The position numbers were made by a program, and so were the translations under genes. Positions 44,441 to 54,800 of a DNA stretch of 64,000 nt are shown piece by piece. Position 1 is the first letter of the stretch, and each line of letters starts with the position of its first letter. The stretch lies in assembly GCA_019137255.1 (NCBI GenBank), contig WPDH01000229.1, positions 118,662-182,661 of the forward strand. The letters are read 5' to 3'. The stretch is from Corinectria fuckeliana. Taxonomy: Eukaryota; Ascomycota; Sordariomycetes; Hypocreales; Nectriaceae. The notes beneath the pieces were generated by a model. That model was not told the origin of the DNA. It did no database searches and worked only from the letters and a program-made list of their open reading frames with translations.

Positions 44441-45306
44441 TTAGTCCTTTTTGGAGTCGGCGTCGTCCTTCTTCTTGGTGGCTATGAGCTCTCCGAGATC
44501 ACCAAGAGAGCTCTTGGGATTCTTCTTTCTTTCCTGCTTTTCGCTTGCAGCCTCCTCGACCGCCGCACTTTCCGTCGCATCCCTGTTCTCGCTCCTGGGC
44601 CACAGCCCCATCCGTCCGATGACGCCCCCCGTCCCGCTGCTCGGCGTCGCCTCCGTCTCGGGGTTTTCGGGGCTCGGCTCCTCGGTCGTGGTGGGGGCTT
44701 CCGTCGCCTGCTTCCTCCTCTGCGCCAGGTGGGCCTTCATGGCCTTCTCCTCCTCGTCGCGGACCTCGAGCTCGCGAATCCACTTGAGGCGCTTCTCCTC
44801 GGCGTCGCGCTGCTCCTTGAGCTTGCGGAGCTCCTTGGTCTTCTCGCGGTCCTTGTTGTAGTACATGCTGCCCGCCACCATGGCGATGACCGTGAAGCCC
44901 TGCGCGGCCACTCGGGCGCGGAACATCCGGTTCGCCCCCTGGGAATCGCCGCGGCGGAGAGCTCGATAGGAGTTGACGAAGGCCAGGGTCGTGAGCGCCA
45001 TTCCTGGGGAGGGGCGTAGGGTGTAAGCGAGGAGCAGATTCGGGGGGGGGGGGGTTGCGCAGGGGACCTGCGCTGCGGAAGAAAGAGGGAGAGGTCAATT
45101 ACCCAGGGGAATCAGCGGCTCCTCCTTGATCTTGCGGAAGACCTTGTGGAGAGGACGCTCGTTGTAGCGTTCGCTGTCTATTGCGTGAGTGGGGATCTGG
45201 ATGCCGATGCCGATTGCGCAGCGGGCGACGACGGGGAGACAGCATACTGGTCATCGTCGAAGGACGAAGGCAGAGGCCCTGGAAGCGTAGGGAGACCGTC
45301 AGCCAT
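44441..45306 (-). CDS. RCF1: respiratory supercomplex factor 1 (HIG1 domain)
   Basis: Three exons: 45306-45248, 45173-45103 and 45003-44441; 230 aa. The start MADGLPTLPGPLPSSFDDD continues into HERYNERPLHKVFRKIKEEPLIPLG, the Rcf1 N-terminal signature, then two membrane helices of the HIG1 domain around MALTTLAFVNSYRALRRGD and MFRARVAAQGFTVIAMVAG. A coiled-coil, Glu/Lys-rich tail follows (KTKELRKLKEQRDAEEKR) with a Pro/Ser region. Rcf1 sits in the mitochondrial inner membrane and helps cytochrome c oxidase assembly and III-IV supercomplexes. Intron 2 contains a run of 13 G. In-frame sequence continues upstream of 45306, but the family start fits MADGL. Confidence 0.92.
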
Positions 45307-45791
45307 GGCGAGCGGTGGCGGCGGTGCAATTGGGTGTGTATGTTGGGGTTTGGGGAGTTTTGGGGGCTTCTGGCGATGTTGGAGAGGCGGCGGAAGGGAA
45401 GTGGGCTGAGGAAATTCAGCTCCGGCCATGTCGAGTCCCCGTAACTTATCCATGACAAGCATCACCGCTTCCGCTAAAAGTCCCATAGTGTCATAGAAGC
45501 GGTACGTAGGTACCTGGTCAGTATCGCACGGACCAGGGTCCCGTTAGTGTCAACCTCTAAACTCCAGCTTCCTATTTCAGCTTCGAATCTGACTGAGGCT
45601 GTACGATACCAACTTAGCTGTGTCATCAACCCTCGTCAACACACGTCGAAACTCGGACGAGACGAAACACGCTGCGCCCTGCCCAGAATACACACGCCTT
45701 CATCCCTCCAGCTCGCCCACGCTCTCCCCGCGACAACGCCCGCTTCTGACGCCCAACGCTTAGCCTCACCATGCTGCAAAGATAGCCTGCC
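45307..45791. promoter_or_regulatory. divergent promoter between Rcf1 and the ZZ/EF-hand gene
   Basis: 485 bases separate the two start codons, so they share one intergenic region. The half next to 45792 is C/T-rich. No defined element seen. Confidence 0.4.
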
Positions 45792-48494
45792 ATGTGGTTG
45801 CCGACGCCCTCAGTCGAGAGCATAACCCGGCCGCGGCTGGCCGTGGCCATTGTTTCCGCTGTCGCTGCCGCCTCGATTGGATATTACGCATACACGAGTC
45901 GCACAACGAGTCGTACAACGAGCCATCGCGACATCCGCCCAGGGACCGGTCTACATCGAAGTAACGCCATCCGCCGCACGCACCGGAGTCGTAGGAACGA
46001 AGCCGGCTCCAGTTCGTCGTCCGAGACCCCCGGCGACGAGAATGTCGATATAGACACCGTGCGGCCCTCAGGCGACGGCGAGACCATCGTAGAGGGCGGC
46101 GTGGACGACTGGTGGAACGAGCCTGGCTTCCCGCCCAACCAACGGGCTGGTCACAACATCGTCAACCTCCTCTTTCGAGTCTCCGAGGACAATGCGCGCC
46201 GCAACGGGTGCGTCCACCGCGGCTGTCAGTGCAATGCCTGCGGCATGGTTCCCATCCGCGGAGTTCGCTACCGCTGCGCCAACTGTGCCGACTTTGACCT
46301 ATGCGAAACCTGCGAGGCCCAAGGCGTTCACACCAAGACGCACATCTTCTACAAAATCCGTGTCCCTGCGCCCCCCTTTGGTCCTCGACAGATGCAGCCG
46401 GTCTGGTATACAGGCGACCCAGATACTTGCCGGCGAAATCTACCGCGGGGCCTGATTCCTAAGCTGTCGAGGGACACTGGCTTCGAACGCCCGGAGTTGG
46501 AAGCATTTTGGGAGCAGTGGACTTTCATGGCCAACTCGGAATGGAGAGACGACCCGGATGAACTTGGCATTGCTATGGACCGCAAGACGTTCGAGCGGTG
46601 CCTAGTGCCAACCGGTGGTTCTCGTCATGCCGCGCCAAATCTCATTCACGATCGGATGTTCTCCTTTTACGACTCCAACAATGACGACTTGATCGGCTTC
46701 ACCGAGTTCCTCCACGGATTATCCTACAGAAAGCGTAAGGACAAGCTTCGCAAGATTTTTGCAGGCTACGATATCGACGGCGACGGTTACGTGGATCGGA
46801 GAGACTTCCTTCGCATGTTCCGTGCGTACTATGTGCTCTACAAGCAAATGCACAAGGACATCCTAGATGGACTAGAGGATCAGCTTCTCGCTAGTACCGA
46901 AGCTCAGCAGCTAGTAACCAGCCGTCAACCGCTCAGCAGCCTGTTTGGCCGAGAGGGCAGAGTTCCCGAAGGTGACGCAGGGCTGCGCCACGAGGGCAAA
47001 ATGTACAATCGCGATGGAAGCGTCCAAATCACCGACGGCCACGAGAGTGTTGTGGTTGAGGATCGGGGAGACACGGCCAACCGAGAAGACATCCTGACCA
47101 GCTTGTTTGCTTGCGAAACCGACCACCGTTCTCGACGACGTTTCATCACACGCAGCGATACGGACACGAACTGGCGGACAGTGCGTCGCTTCAGTGGAGG
47201 CGATGCTGAACGGACATATTGGGTCACTCTACTGGAGCCTCCTACGACAATTGGGGAGTTGCCTGCACTCCTGATGGGCAACCACACCTTGGAAATCGAG
47301 GAGCCGTCCGACGGCGAAGACGACGACCGGGAGAGGAATGGCGACCGGACTAACGGTGTCAATGGAGTTCACGATGACGATGAGCACTTCGGCGACGAAA
47401 TGCCCACCGAGAGCGAGGTTCGAGCCAGGGTCACCTCTAGCAACCGACAAAGGGCGCCAAAGCTGGAAAAGAGAAAGAGGGACATGGCTCGAAGGCAGCT
47501 GCATGAGAGATGGAGGAGAAGACAGTTCTATCTCGACGAAGAAGAAGGAGGCGTTGCACCGGAGGACTGGGAGCACGGCGAGGACATCCTCGCAGACCTT
47601 CGTGAGATGGGGGAGAGCTCCAAGTCGGCCGAGGAGCAAGAACAATCGCCAGCATCTCCATCAAGTTCCAAGGTTCATTTGGCAGACGACATGGATGATT
47701 TTGAAGTGCCCTCTAGCGCCTCATCGTCTTCCGAGGACGTCCCCAAGCGGTGGGGAGGTCGGGGCCTACCCGAAGCTGAGAGAGATGCTGGGAAGGAAAT
47801 TCTCTATCAGGTCACACAGCAAGCCTTCAACGAGCTCCTTGATACAATCTTCAAAGCTGCGGAGGACCTCTCAATCCAAGCCGCAGAAACGAAGCAACAG
47901 AGAGAAAAGCACAAGGATTTGATTAACGCTATCGAGTTAGATGACGCCGAGTCTGGCGCCATAAAAGCCCCAACCGAGGGTGTGGACTCCAAGGTCAGAT
48001 CCGTTGGGGAAGATAAGTCCCTCGAGGAACTACTACACGGGACCGGATATACGCTTGAGCTTCCTGAGGGACGTAACGCTGTGGAGATTGACACTACGGT
48101 GGAGATTATCCACGAAGATGAGCCCGAGGAGGACCATGCCAAGACCGAGGCTGAACCCATGGTCGACTCTGACGACTACCGAGATCCTACCTTGCCGCAA
48201 TTCCGCCCAAACACTGCCGAAGAAGTGAATGACGACGAACTGCATGAGTGGTATCCCATAACATATCATGTTCCTGCCGCGTCAGAACCCGAGGAAAGCG
48301 AGCCTGATGCGGAGCCCACAACGGAAACGCTTCAACAATGGAAGCAGTTGAGCATCGCGGAGGCGACAGCGACGGAAAGAGGCGGCTGGGGCAAGCTCAG
48401 CTTCGACGAGTTCGAGGCCATCTACAAGGGACAGGAGCAGCAAGGTAATCGGCTCGAGTACCTGGGAAGCTGGATCGACTTTTGCATCCCTTAG
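45792..48494 (+). CDS. ZZ zinc-finger and EF-hand membrane protein
   Basis: Intronless, 900 aa. An N-terminal hydrophobic segment (RLAVAIVSAVAAASIGYYAYTS, about residues 15-36) is a likely membrane anchor. A ZZ zinc finger follows at about residues 140-190 (HRGCQCNACGMVPI, then YRCANCADFDLCETCEAQGVHTKTH). Two EF hands follow with complete calcium loops: DSNNDDLIGFTEF and DIDGDGYVDRRDF. The rest is acidic and Ser/Glu-rich with a basic patch (KLEKRKRDMARRQLHERWRRR), and the C-terminus ends with an EF-like GGWGKLSFDEFEAIYKG and YLGSWIDFCIP. Fungi have a conserved family with this ZZ-EF architecture, of unclear function; calcium-dependent signalling at a membrane is inference. Confidence 0.85.
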   Translation: MWLPTPSVESITRPRLAVAIVSAVAAASIGYYAYTSRTTSRTTSHRDIRPGTGLHRSNAIRRTHRSRRNEAGSSSSSETPGDENVDIDTVRPSGDGETIVEGGVDDWWNEPGFPPNQRAGHNIVNLLFRVSEDNARRNGCVHRGCQCNACGMVPIRGVRYRCANCADFDLCETCEAQGVHTKTHIFYKIRVPAPPFGPRQMQPVWYTGDPDTCRRNLPRGLIPKLSRDTGFERPELEAFWEQWTFMANSEWRDDPDELGIAMDRKTFERCLVPTGGSRHAAPNLIHDRMFSFYDSNNDDLIGFTEFLHGLSYRKRKDKLRKIFAGYDIDGDGYVDRRDFLRMFRAYYVLYKQMHKDILDGLEDQLLASTEAQQLVTSRQPLSSLFGREGRVPEGDAGLRHEGKMYNRDGSVQITDGHESVVVEDRGDTANREDILTSLFACETDHRSRRRFITRSDTDTNWRTVRRFSGGDAERTYWVTLLEPPTTIGELPALLMGNHTLEIEEPSDGEDDDRERNGDRTNGVNGVHDDDEHFGDEMPTESEVRARVTSSNRQRAPKLEKRKRDMARRQLHERWRRRQFYLDEEEGGVAPEDWEHGEDILADLREMGESSKSAEEQEQSPASPSSSKVHLADDMDDFEVPSSASSSSEDVPKRWGGRGLPEAERDAGKEILYQVTQQAFNELLDTIFKAAEDLSIQAAETKQQREKHKDLINAIELDDAESGAIKAPTEGVDSKVRSVGEDKSLEELLHGTGYTLELPEGRNAVEIDTTVEIIHEDEPEEDHAKTEAEPMVDSDDYRDPTLPQFRPNTAEEVNDDELHEWYPITYHVPAASEPEESEPDAEPTTETLQQWKQLSIAEATATERGGWGKLSFDEFEAIYKGQEQQGNRLEYLGSWIDFCIP

Positions 48495-48789
48495 GACGCG
48501 GAAAGCAAACATCCAAAGATGATTCAGCTGTGAATTTGCAAGGGGGGGGTTCGATGCCGACCGCGGCAGGCTGTACATTAGACAGGCATGGCGGGCTTCA
48601 AAGGGGAACGGTAAGATACCATCGACCACAGATGTCGAATTGATTCAGTTGGCTTGATCTCCAAGTACCCTTCGGCATTCCTAAAAACAGTCCTATCTCG
48701 GCCCTTGCTACTTACGAGTGTTGTAGTAGTTCTCGTTGCTGTAGTAGTAGGGATGGTTCTGGGCCTCACATGCTTCCCTCGCCTTATAG
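48495..48789. other. convergent intergenic region
   Basis: 3' regions of the ZZ/EF-hand gene and the SUR7-like gene, no other content. Confidence 0.45.
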
Positions 48790-49882
48790 TCACTGCCACC
48801 GCGCACCATTCGCACCATCACCACCAGGGTTGTATTCGTCAAGGAGGTAATCATCATTGTTTCCGCCGCCGCCGCTACCGCAGCAACTGGAGAAACACGC
48901 CATAACAACAAAAACGATGAGCAACGCCGCACAGAAAGCCACGCAGAAGAACAGCCCAATAGAGACGAGCGTAAACAGCACGCCCGCGAACAAGACATAG
49001 AACCCCGGCCCGACAAACGTCCACTCGTTGCCCTGGTCGATATCCGAGAGCTGTATCAGTCCTCGCGGGCCCTGGTCCATGGCGTAGATGGCCAGAGCCC
49101 CCGCGCCGAGGAACGCCAGCGCATCGACGAAGGCCACCGCGTAGAGGATCCAGCGGTGCACGCGGCCGCTCAGCGAGATGGCGCCCAGCGGGAGCAGCAG
49201 GGAGGACAGGATGGTCGAGACCAGCGCCAGGGCCACGGCGGCTTTGAGGAAGCTCTTGGGGCGCGAGGCCAGCGCGAGCTCGTCCTCGACTTGTGCGAGG
49301 GCCGACGTCCAGGGCGCGATGTGCTTCGCGATGGTGGCCGAAGAGGCGTCCTCGTCGAGCTGGCTCCCGACGGCGAAGGCAATCATGTCCTCGACGGTCA
49401 TGGTCGGAGGGAACGACCGCTTGCACGAGACTCTGTCGCCGCTGTGGACGGCGCACACGCCTAGCAGGTCACGTCAGTACCACGAGGCTCGCGATCGAGC
49501 GCAGGCAAGGCATCTTCCACGCACCTGAAAAGCCCCAGTACCAGTGGCTCGGCAGCCCATCGATGCGCAGGTCGGTGGCCGAGACGCCGGTGGTGTCGGT
49601 GGCGGCGTTGACGAGGTCGTCGGCGCTGACGCGGAAGAGATAGACGGACCGCGTGCTGGGGGCCATGCAGCTGACGAGGACGGTGATTTGGGCAACGAGG
49701 CCAGCTGCGGTGTTGCTTTTCGTTGAGTCACTTTTTCCCCGATGCCCGCGAATTGTACGTGGTGACGACTTACTCAGGATGGCGAGGATGAACCACACGC
49801 TCAGGAGCTTGGACTCGCCGACGCCGACGATGTGGAGGAGGAACTGGCCCCATGTCCTTTCCGGTCTGGTCTTATGTTGCAT
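48790..49882 (-). CDS. four-TM SUR7/PalI-like plasma-membrane protein
   Basis: Three exons: 49882-49774, 49704-49525 and 49460-48790; 319 aa. Four membrane segments are visible: LSVWFILAILTGLVAQITVLVS near the N-terminus, FLKAAVALALVSTILSSLLLPLGAISL, WILYAVAFVDALAFLGAGALAIYAM and FYVLFAGVLFTLVSIGLFFCVAFCAALLIVFVV. The large first extracellular loop carries WYWGFSGVCAVHSGDRVSC, the paired-cysteine pattern of SUR7/claudin-like proteins. The tail is Cys/Gly-rich then Gly/Asn/Asp-rich. Such proteins organise eisosomes and membrane domains or take part in pH sensing (PalI). Family assignment is by topology and the Cys motif. Confidence 0.75.
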
Positions 49883-50994
49883 GGTGGTTGGTGGTTGGTG
49901 GTTGGAGAGAGATGACGATGCAGACGGGATGGTGGAGGAGGAGTCGAGTTGTGAGTTGATTTTGGGGATGGCTTCACTCACACAGATGACTGACTAGACG
50001 AGCGCGAAGAAGGGTCAAGACGAGGAAGTAACATGAGACTGCCACGAGCTGGGAGTCCACGTCCATCAAATATCCTTCCTCTCTCTTATCATCCCTCCTC
50101 CTCCGCCTTCTTTCTTTCTTTCCCTCCATCCATCCATCCATCCATCCATCCATCCATCCATCCCTGCTGCTCTCCTAGTCCGCGCCATAGCTTAACGCCC
50201 ACCTCCCGCAATTTCCCCCCCAAGGGTCGGCGCCTGCATATCGCATATCGTGGCGTCCACGTCCAAACTCGCTCCCAGCTAGCGAGGGGACAATAAAAGG
50301 GCCAAAGCAGGACGGGCGCCTAGATTATGCTTCGCACACATTCGCAAGGGCCACTTACAGAGAAGCGGACAATCCCCACCGCGTTAGGGACTCGCGCCTC
50401 GGGCGTGCAGGGGAGCACGATTGGGCCGTGTCGTGGCGGTTGGTTGCGGGCTCTACTTCGTAGTCTATCGCTCAAGCGCCGGGTTGTGGGGAGGGGGGGA
50501 GTTAGCTGGGAGGGATTCAGGGATGTTCTTGTTCAGCTGACATGGGTTGTTGGACGGGCTTGTGATGGAATGATGAAGAGAGGGGATGGAGCTGAACTTT
50601 GTTGAGGGCGGTGGGAAAGCACATCGTCGAAGCAGACGGATGTACTACATGTGAACCTGAACGGACGACGGATATTGGTTCCCGCGATGTTGTGGCGGTA
50701 TCACATTAACAAGGTCTGAATGAGATGGGCTGAATAGACGGAAGACGGTGTCTTATCTTATTGGACAGAGAGTGGTGCTCCTGGAGTCGTGCATTGCCAA
50801 AATTAAATAAGCTTATAATTGGGTTTCTTTTAGGCAATAGAATAAGCTAAGCCCTAAACATACGAATACCCTCGTATATGTACGAATATCTGTCTTGATT
50901 CTACAGCACGAGGGAGTACCTATTCTTCCCGATCAAGTACCGATACACAAGAGGAGCCATGTACAAACACTGGATTGGCTGACAGGCAATCATC
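49883..50994. other. intergenic, with (CATC)n
   Basis: Upstream of the SUR7-like gene. C/T-rich sequence and a tetranucleotide array, then G-rich sequence to about 50600. No gene. Confidence 0.5.
50126..50163. repeat. (CATC)n microsatellite
   Basis: About nine perfect copies of the tetranucleotide catc, inside the pyrimidine-rich upstream region of the SUR7-like gene (about 250 bases before its start). Confidence 0.9.
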
Positions 50995-52142
50995 TCAAAT
51001 CGTCTCCTTGGTAGAATCCACCCCGGCAAAGCCCAGCATCGCGTTCCACGTATCCGCGGTGCTCTGGTCGCGCGTGCCCAGTGCCTCGATCTGCGTCTGC
51101 GCATCGTCGCACGCCGCGATGGCCGCCTGGCTCGCCTCGCACACGTTGATGAGCTGGTCGCAGATGCGGTTCGTGATGATGTTGGGGTTGAGCGCCTCCT
51201 GCTGGCCCTCGGCCACGAGCGGGTCCTGCGGGATGAAGGTGAACTCGTCTGCTGCTCGGCCGTTGAGCCCGGCCACGCGAGCCATGGTCGGTTGGCATTT
51301 GCCAAAGTCGAGATCTCCCGTGCCAGCGGCGGCACCGTCTCCGGCGGCAGCTCCATCGCCAGCCTGGTTGTTGCCGTTTTGACCGTTTCCGTCAGCTATC
51401 GTGCCATTGCTTGCGTTTCCCTTGCCTGCGTTTCCCTTGCCTGTATTCCCATTACCGGCGTTGACATTACCGGCGTTTCCACCCGCAGTACCGTTGCTAG
51501 GGACGCCATTATTTCCTCCTCCTCCGGTTTGCACAGGCGGCTGCGCAGTATTACTACCCGCAGCAGCATCTCCATTCGCGCCCACGGCCGTGAAGTTGCT
51601 AAACCCCTGGGCAATCATCACCTCGGCCTGAGATAGGCCCTGGGCGTCGAACGGGGTCTGGACCGAGGTGGCAGAGTTGGCGTTTTCCACGTCCGAACCA
51701 CCCACCGCCGGGTCGACGAGCGGCACGATGCCCCGGAGCTGCGCGCTGGCTGGGAGCGAGGCGTCCGCGCAGACAAAGGGGACGCTCACGGCGAACGGGT
51801 TGAAGTTGGTCTCGGCCGAGACGAGCCCGATGGCCGCGGAGACGACCTGCTGGTCCGTCCCCAGCTCGGTGATGATTTTATCCGCGATAGTGAGCTTTGT
51901 TGGTGCGGTTAGTCACATCATCCGAGACGTCGGAGTTTTGGTTCTCTCACCTTATCACAAGGGCTCGCAGCAGCCAGCAGGGATCCCGGGATGCTTCCAG
52001 CAATAGTGGCAGCAACACCAGGGTCACCGAAGCCTGCATTGCCAAGGGCAGCGACGGCAGCGACGGGCGTCTGCTCTTGGCCAAAACGAGCTTCGGCATA
52101 AGCCAAGAGGGCAAGAACTGAGAAAACCCTTGACACGGACAT
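50995..52142 (-). CDS. secreted Gly/Asn-rich protein, conserved fungal family of unknown function
   Basis: Two exons, 52142-51951 and 51894-50995; 363 aa. Signal peptide MSVSRVFSVLALLAYAEARF, then a helical domain (AALGNAGFGDPGVAATIAGS, SPCDKLTIADKIITEL, ETNFNPFAVSVPFVC). A low-complexity centre follows at about residues 165-235, made of GNAGKGN/GNGNTGKGN-type repeats. The C-terminal region holds more cysteines (ICDQLINVCEASQAAIAACDDA). I recognise this as a common fungal extracellular protein sometimes labelled circumsporozoite-like because of its repeats, without known function. No GPI signal at the C-terminus. The position and length of the Gly/Asn tract probably vary between strains. Confidence 0.75.
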
Positions 52143-53528
52143 GATGACTGTTCGTTTTCCGGAGGCCTTTGACGGTAATAAGTTGAAAATTTAAAAGATA
52201 AAAGACAGAGACGAATTATTAAAGCTACCGGCTAGCGGTGTGTAAACGGAAAGGATCTCGAAGGAGCGTTGAAACGAATGCGTTCACAGAACTGCAAAAA
52301 GGGAAAGTAAAGATAAAGGTAAAAAGAGACGGGCTGAGAAGATGCTTGGACTGGTGACTGAGTTGTGGGCTTATCGAGACCAGACGAACCATCTTATATA
52401 AGGTCGAGTTGACGGGTGATCCTAACAGCCATCAAGGAGCGTAACACGAGGAGAGCCTGCGAGCTTCGGATGCCTCGGCGCCAACTAAACATCCTTCTTC
52501 AAATCATGTGTGAGAACCGCCAGGCTATCGAAGACGAAACCAGGCGCCTTACCACGTCGATCTGTTTGTTGCAACTGCGTGTCACTGACAGCTTCGGCTG
52601 CCATCTCCGACATGCATCGAAACCCGCCAGACTTCTGAGCGCTTGCAACAAGATAGATTTCCATCAATGGAATCAGCCGAGCTCCTCTGGAACATCATCT
52701 CTCGTTGTCGCTTCGGTCGGTGTTGGCGTTTGGGTAGTTGTAGAGTCTCGGAAGCGTAGATCCCGACTCCTGCGTCTCAACCTCCAAACCACTCATCGTC
52801 ACGACGAACTGGCCCGTCCTGTGTGTCGAATTCCTCAAAAATACTTAGTTCGTATACCTGAATAAAAGAGTTGAATTTTAAATTGGTTGTATTCCTTGTC
52901 ATATTTCTTTGTGTCGAATTGCATTTCAGCGGTTTCGGTAGTTATCTCGTGGTCGATTACCGGCTATATTTCCACCACGACATTCCCATCTGGAAAGAAA
53001 ATCCTGGGAAGATCAAGATTTCCAGTGCCTTCTCTTCTTCTCATCGCTTGCTTCGACGGAAACCGGCAATGGACGCTCCCGAGCGGCTGGATCTTAGTTG
53101 AGGCTCGCTTAGACCAGTCGCGGCTCCGATCAAACAGGGGGGGTTGTAGACTTGTAGTGCGAGACGCGTTCAAAACCCAGCCAGTTTTGCCTGGACGTCC
53201 CAGTACACAACCCAAAAAGGCGACCTGATAACCAAAATCTGTTTGGCGGGTGGTTTCATAGCCAAGAATAATAAGCATGGTGTTGCGGATCATCTGTAGT
53301 CGCGGGAATCACTTTTTTGTTTTTGGTGTTACCATCATTCCCTCGATATATTGCTTTTCGACGCCATGCCAAGTATCCAACCAGAAGGTAAGTAGCTGAT
53401 GCAATCCCAAGAATTACTTGCAGGTCCATTCAGGATGCAGACCATCGTCACTGACTTCTCCAACCCCGGAAACGTTAAGTGTTGTTGGCTGGTGCCTTTG
53501 AGAGCCAGGCTTTCCCAGGATTCTCCAT
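52143..53528. other. intergenic, no gene seen
   Basis: Upstream of the secreted protein gene (A-rich around 52170-52340) and downstream of the Ada-type regulator. Frames at 52416-52865 and 52964-53293 show no domain. Confidence 0.45.
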
Positions 53529-54236
53529 TCAAGGAGCTCCTTCAGCCCTCTCCTCGGGCCAAACCACGAAGTCATCGATATTCCAGGGGCTAGGTTCTGT
53601 GGAGGATACTTCAGTGCCTGACTGACCCGAGCCTGCAAGGGAGCCATCCCAGGAAGAAAAGTCAAAGCCAGGATCAAGTCTATCGATGTCGAAACTCTCC
53701 AGCCAGCTTACATGGCCATCAGGTACCTGGACTTCCGCGTCCTGTCGGGCGCGCCCTTGTCGCAAGTAGTCCGTTGGCGTCATACCAACACACTTCTTGA
53801 ACACGCGGTGGAAATGCCACTTGGACAACCCCGTCCGGCTCGCCATTTCGCTCAAGCTCAGCCTCGCGTCTCCGTCGTCCCCAGCCCCAGCCCCAGCGGC
53901 CCGTTCACAAACGAAGCCGCGGATCTTCTGCACCGCGCGCTCCTCGGGCATGAAGCCGGCAAGCTCGGGCTTGCAGCGCTTACACGCGCGGAAGCCGGAC
54001 TGCTGGGCGTCGCGGCCGCTCGCGTAGAACGAGACGTTCGCGCGGCGGGCGAGCCGAGCTTTGCAGATGGGACGGCAGAAGATCTTGGTCGTCCTGACGG
54101 CGTACACGAAGAAGCCGTCGGCGTTGGCGTTGCGAGAAGACACGGCTTGCCAGCGAGATTCATCGTCTTCGAAGAGGGAGATGAACGGGAGTGGTGAGTC
54201 GAGGTCAAGGGCTTCAATCTCCATATTTTCGCGCAT
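53529..54236 (-). CDS. Ada-type methylphosphotriester-sensing regulator (Ada Zn domain plus AraC-like HTH)
   Basis: Single exon, 235 aa. Residues 28-95 form the Ada metal-binding domain: RWQAVSSRNANADGFFVYAV, FCRPICKARLARRANVSFY and ACKRCKP. Four cysteines (FCRPIC and CKRC) would bind the zinc that takes methyl groups from DNA phosphotriesters. Residues 125-160 carry a single AraC-like helix-turn-helix (LSLSEMASRTGLSKWHFHRVFKKCVGMTPTDYLRQ). The C-terminal acidic tail (FDIDRLDPGFDFSSWDG) may be an activation region. There is no O6-methyltransferase domain. In bacteria Ada controls the adaptive response to alkylation; fungal copies look like an ancient bacterial acquisition. The frame seems complete. 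Confidence 0.88.
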   Translation of the reverse strand: MRENMEIEALDLDSPLPFISLFEDDESRWQAVSSRNANADGFFVYAVRTTKIFCRPICKARLARRANVSFYASGRDAQQSGFRACKRCKPELAGFMPEERAVQKIRGFVCERAAGAGAGDDGDARLSLSEMASRTGLSKWHFHRVFKKCVGMTPTDYLRQGRARQDAEVQVPDGHVSWLESFDIDRLDPGFDFSSWDGSLAGSGQSGTEVSSTEPSPWNIDDFVVWPEERAEGAP

Positions 54237-54800
54237 ATCCTATTGATTCAATATTTGTCAATGGATAGACAACACTTTTGATGGAGGAAGGACGAATTGT
54301 TAAAGTTGAAGGCCAGAGAAGATGGACAATGACTGACACAGCTCGGTAAGTGGGGCATTGCTATCAATGTGGCCAATCAACCAAGGCAGGCATCAACCTC
54401 ATTGGCAACATACATCGTAACATCATTCCTTAAGGTAACAGTAAGATGGAGGGAAGATAGCTATTCTTTTTAAAGGGTAGTCCTCAGTCCTCTATGGCAT
54501 CAAATTTTTATAGCATTCTTAAAATCTAGGTGGCAGTACAATGCGGTCCGTGTCTCCGGGCTGCAAGAAGCAAAAGAACCATCCCAAATGTCGTCGTTTT
54601 CCATCACCCCGCGGACACTAAACGCAAGCTCAATAGCCGTCATCTCGAAAATAAACCATCATCAGAAGCCCTCTTCAGTCCCCCAGTTTGCAGCGGTAGT
54701 TGTGTTGCCGGGATATCCCCAGTCATGACCTACTTGGATGGGTTCACTCTAGACCTCCTCTCGACTATCCTCATCATAGATTCGTCCATCGTGTCCTAGG
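54237..54800. other. intergenic, no gene seen
   Basis: Upstream of the Ada-type gene and 3' side of the large hydrolase gene. Confidence 0.45.

Noticed and set aside
52416..52865. 149-codon frame upstream of the secreted protein gene
   Set aside because: No domain, no splice partners and no similarity I can recognise.
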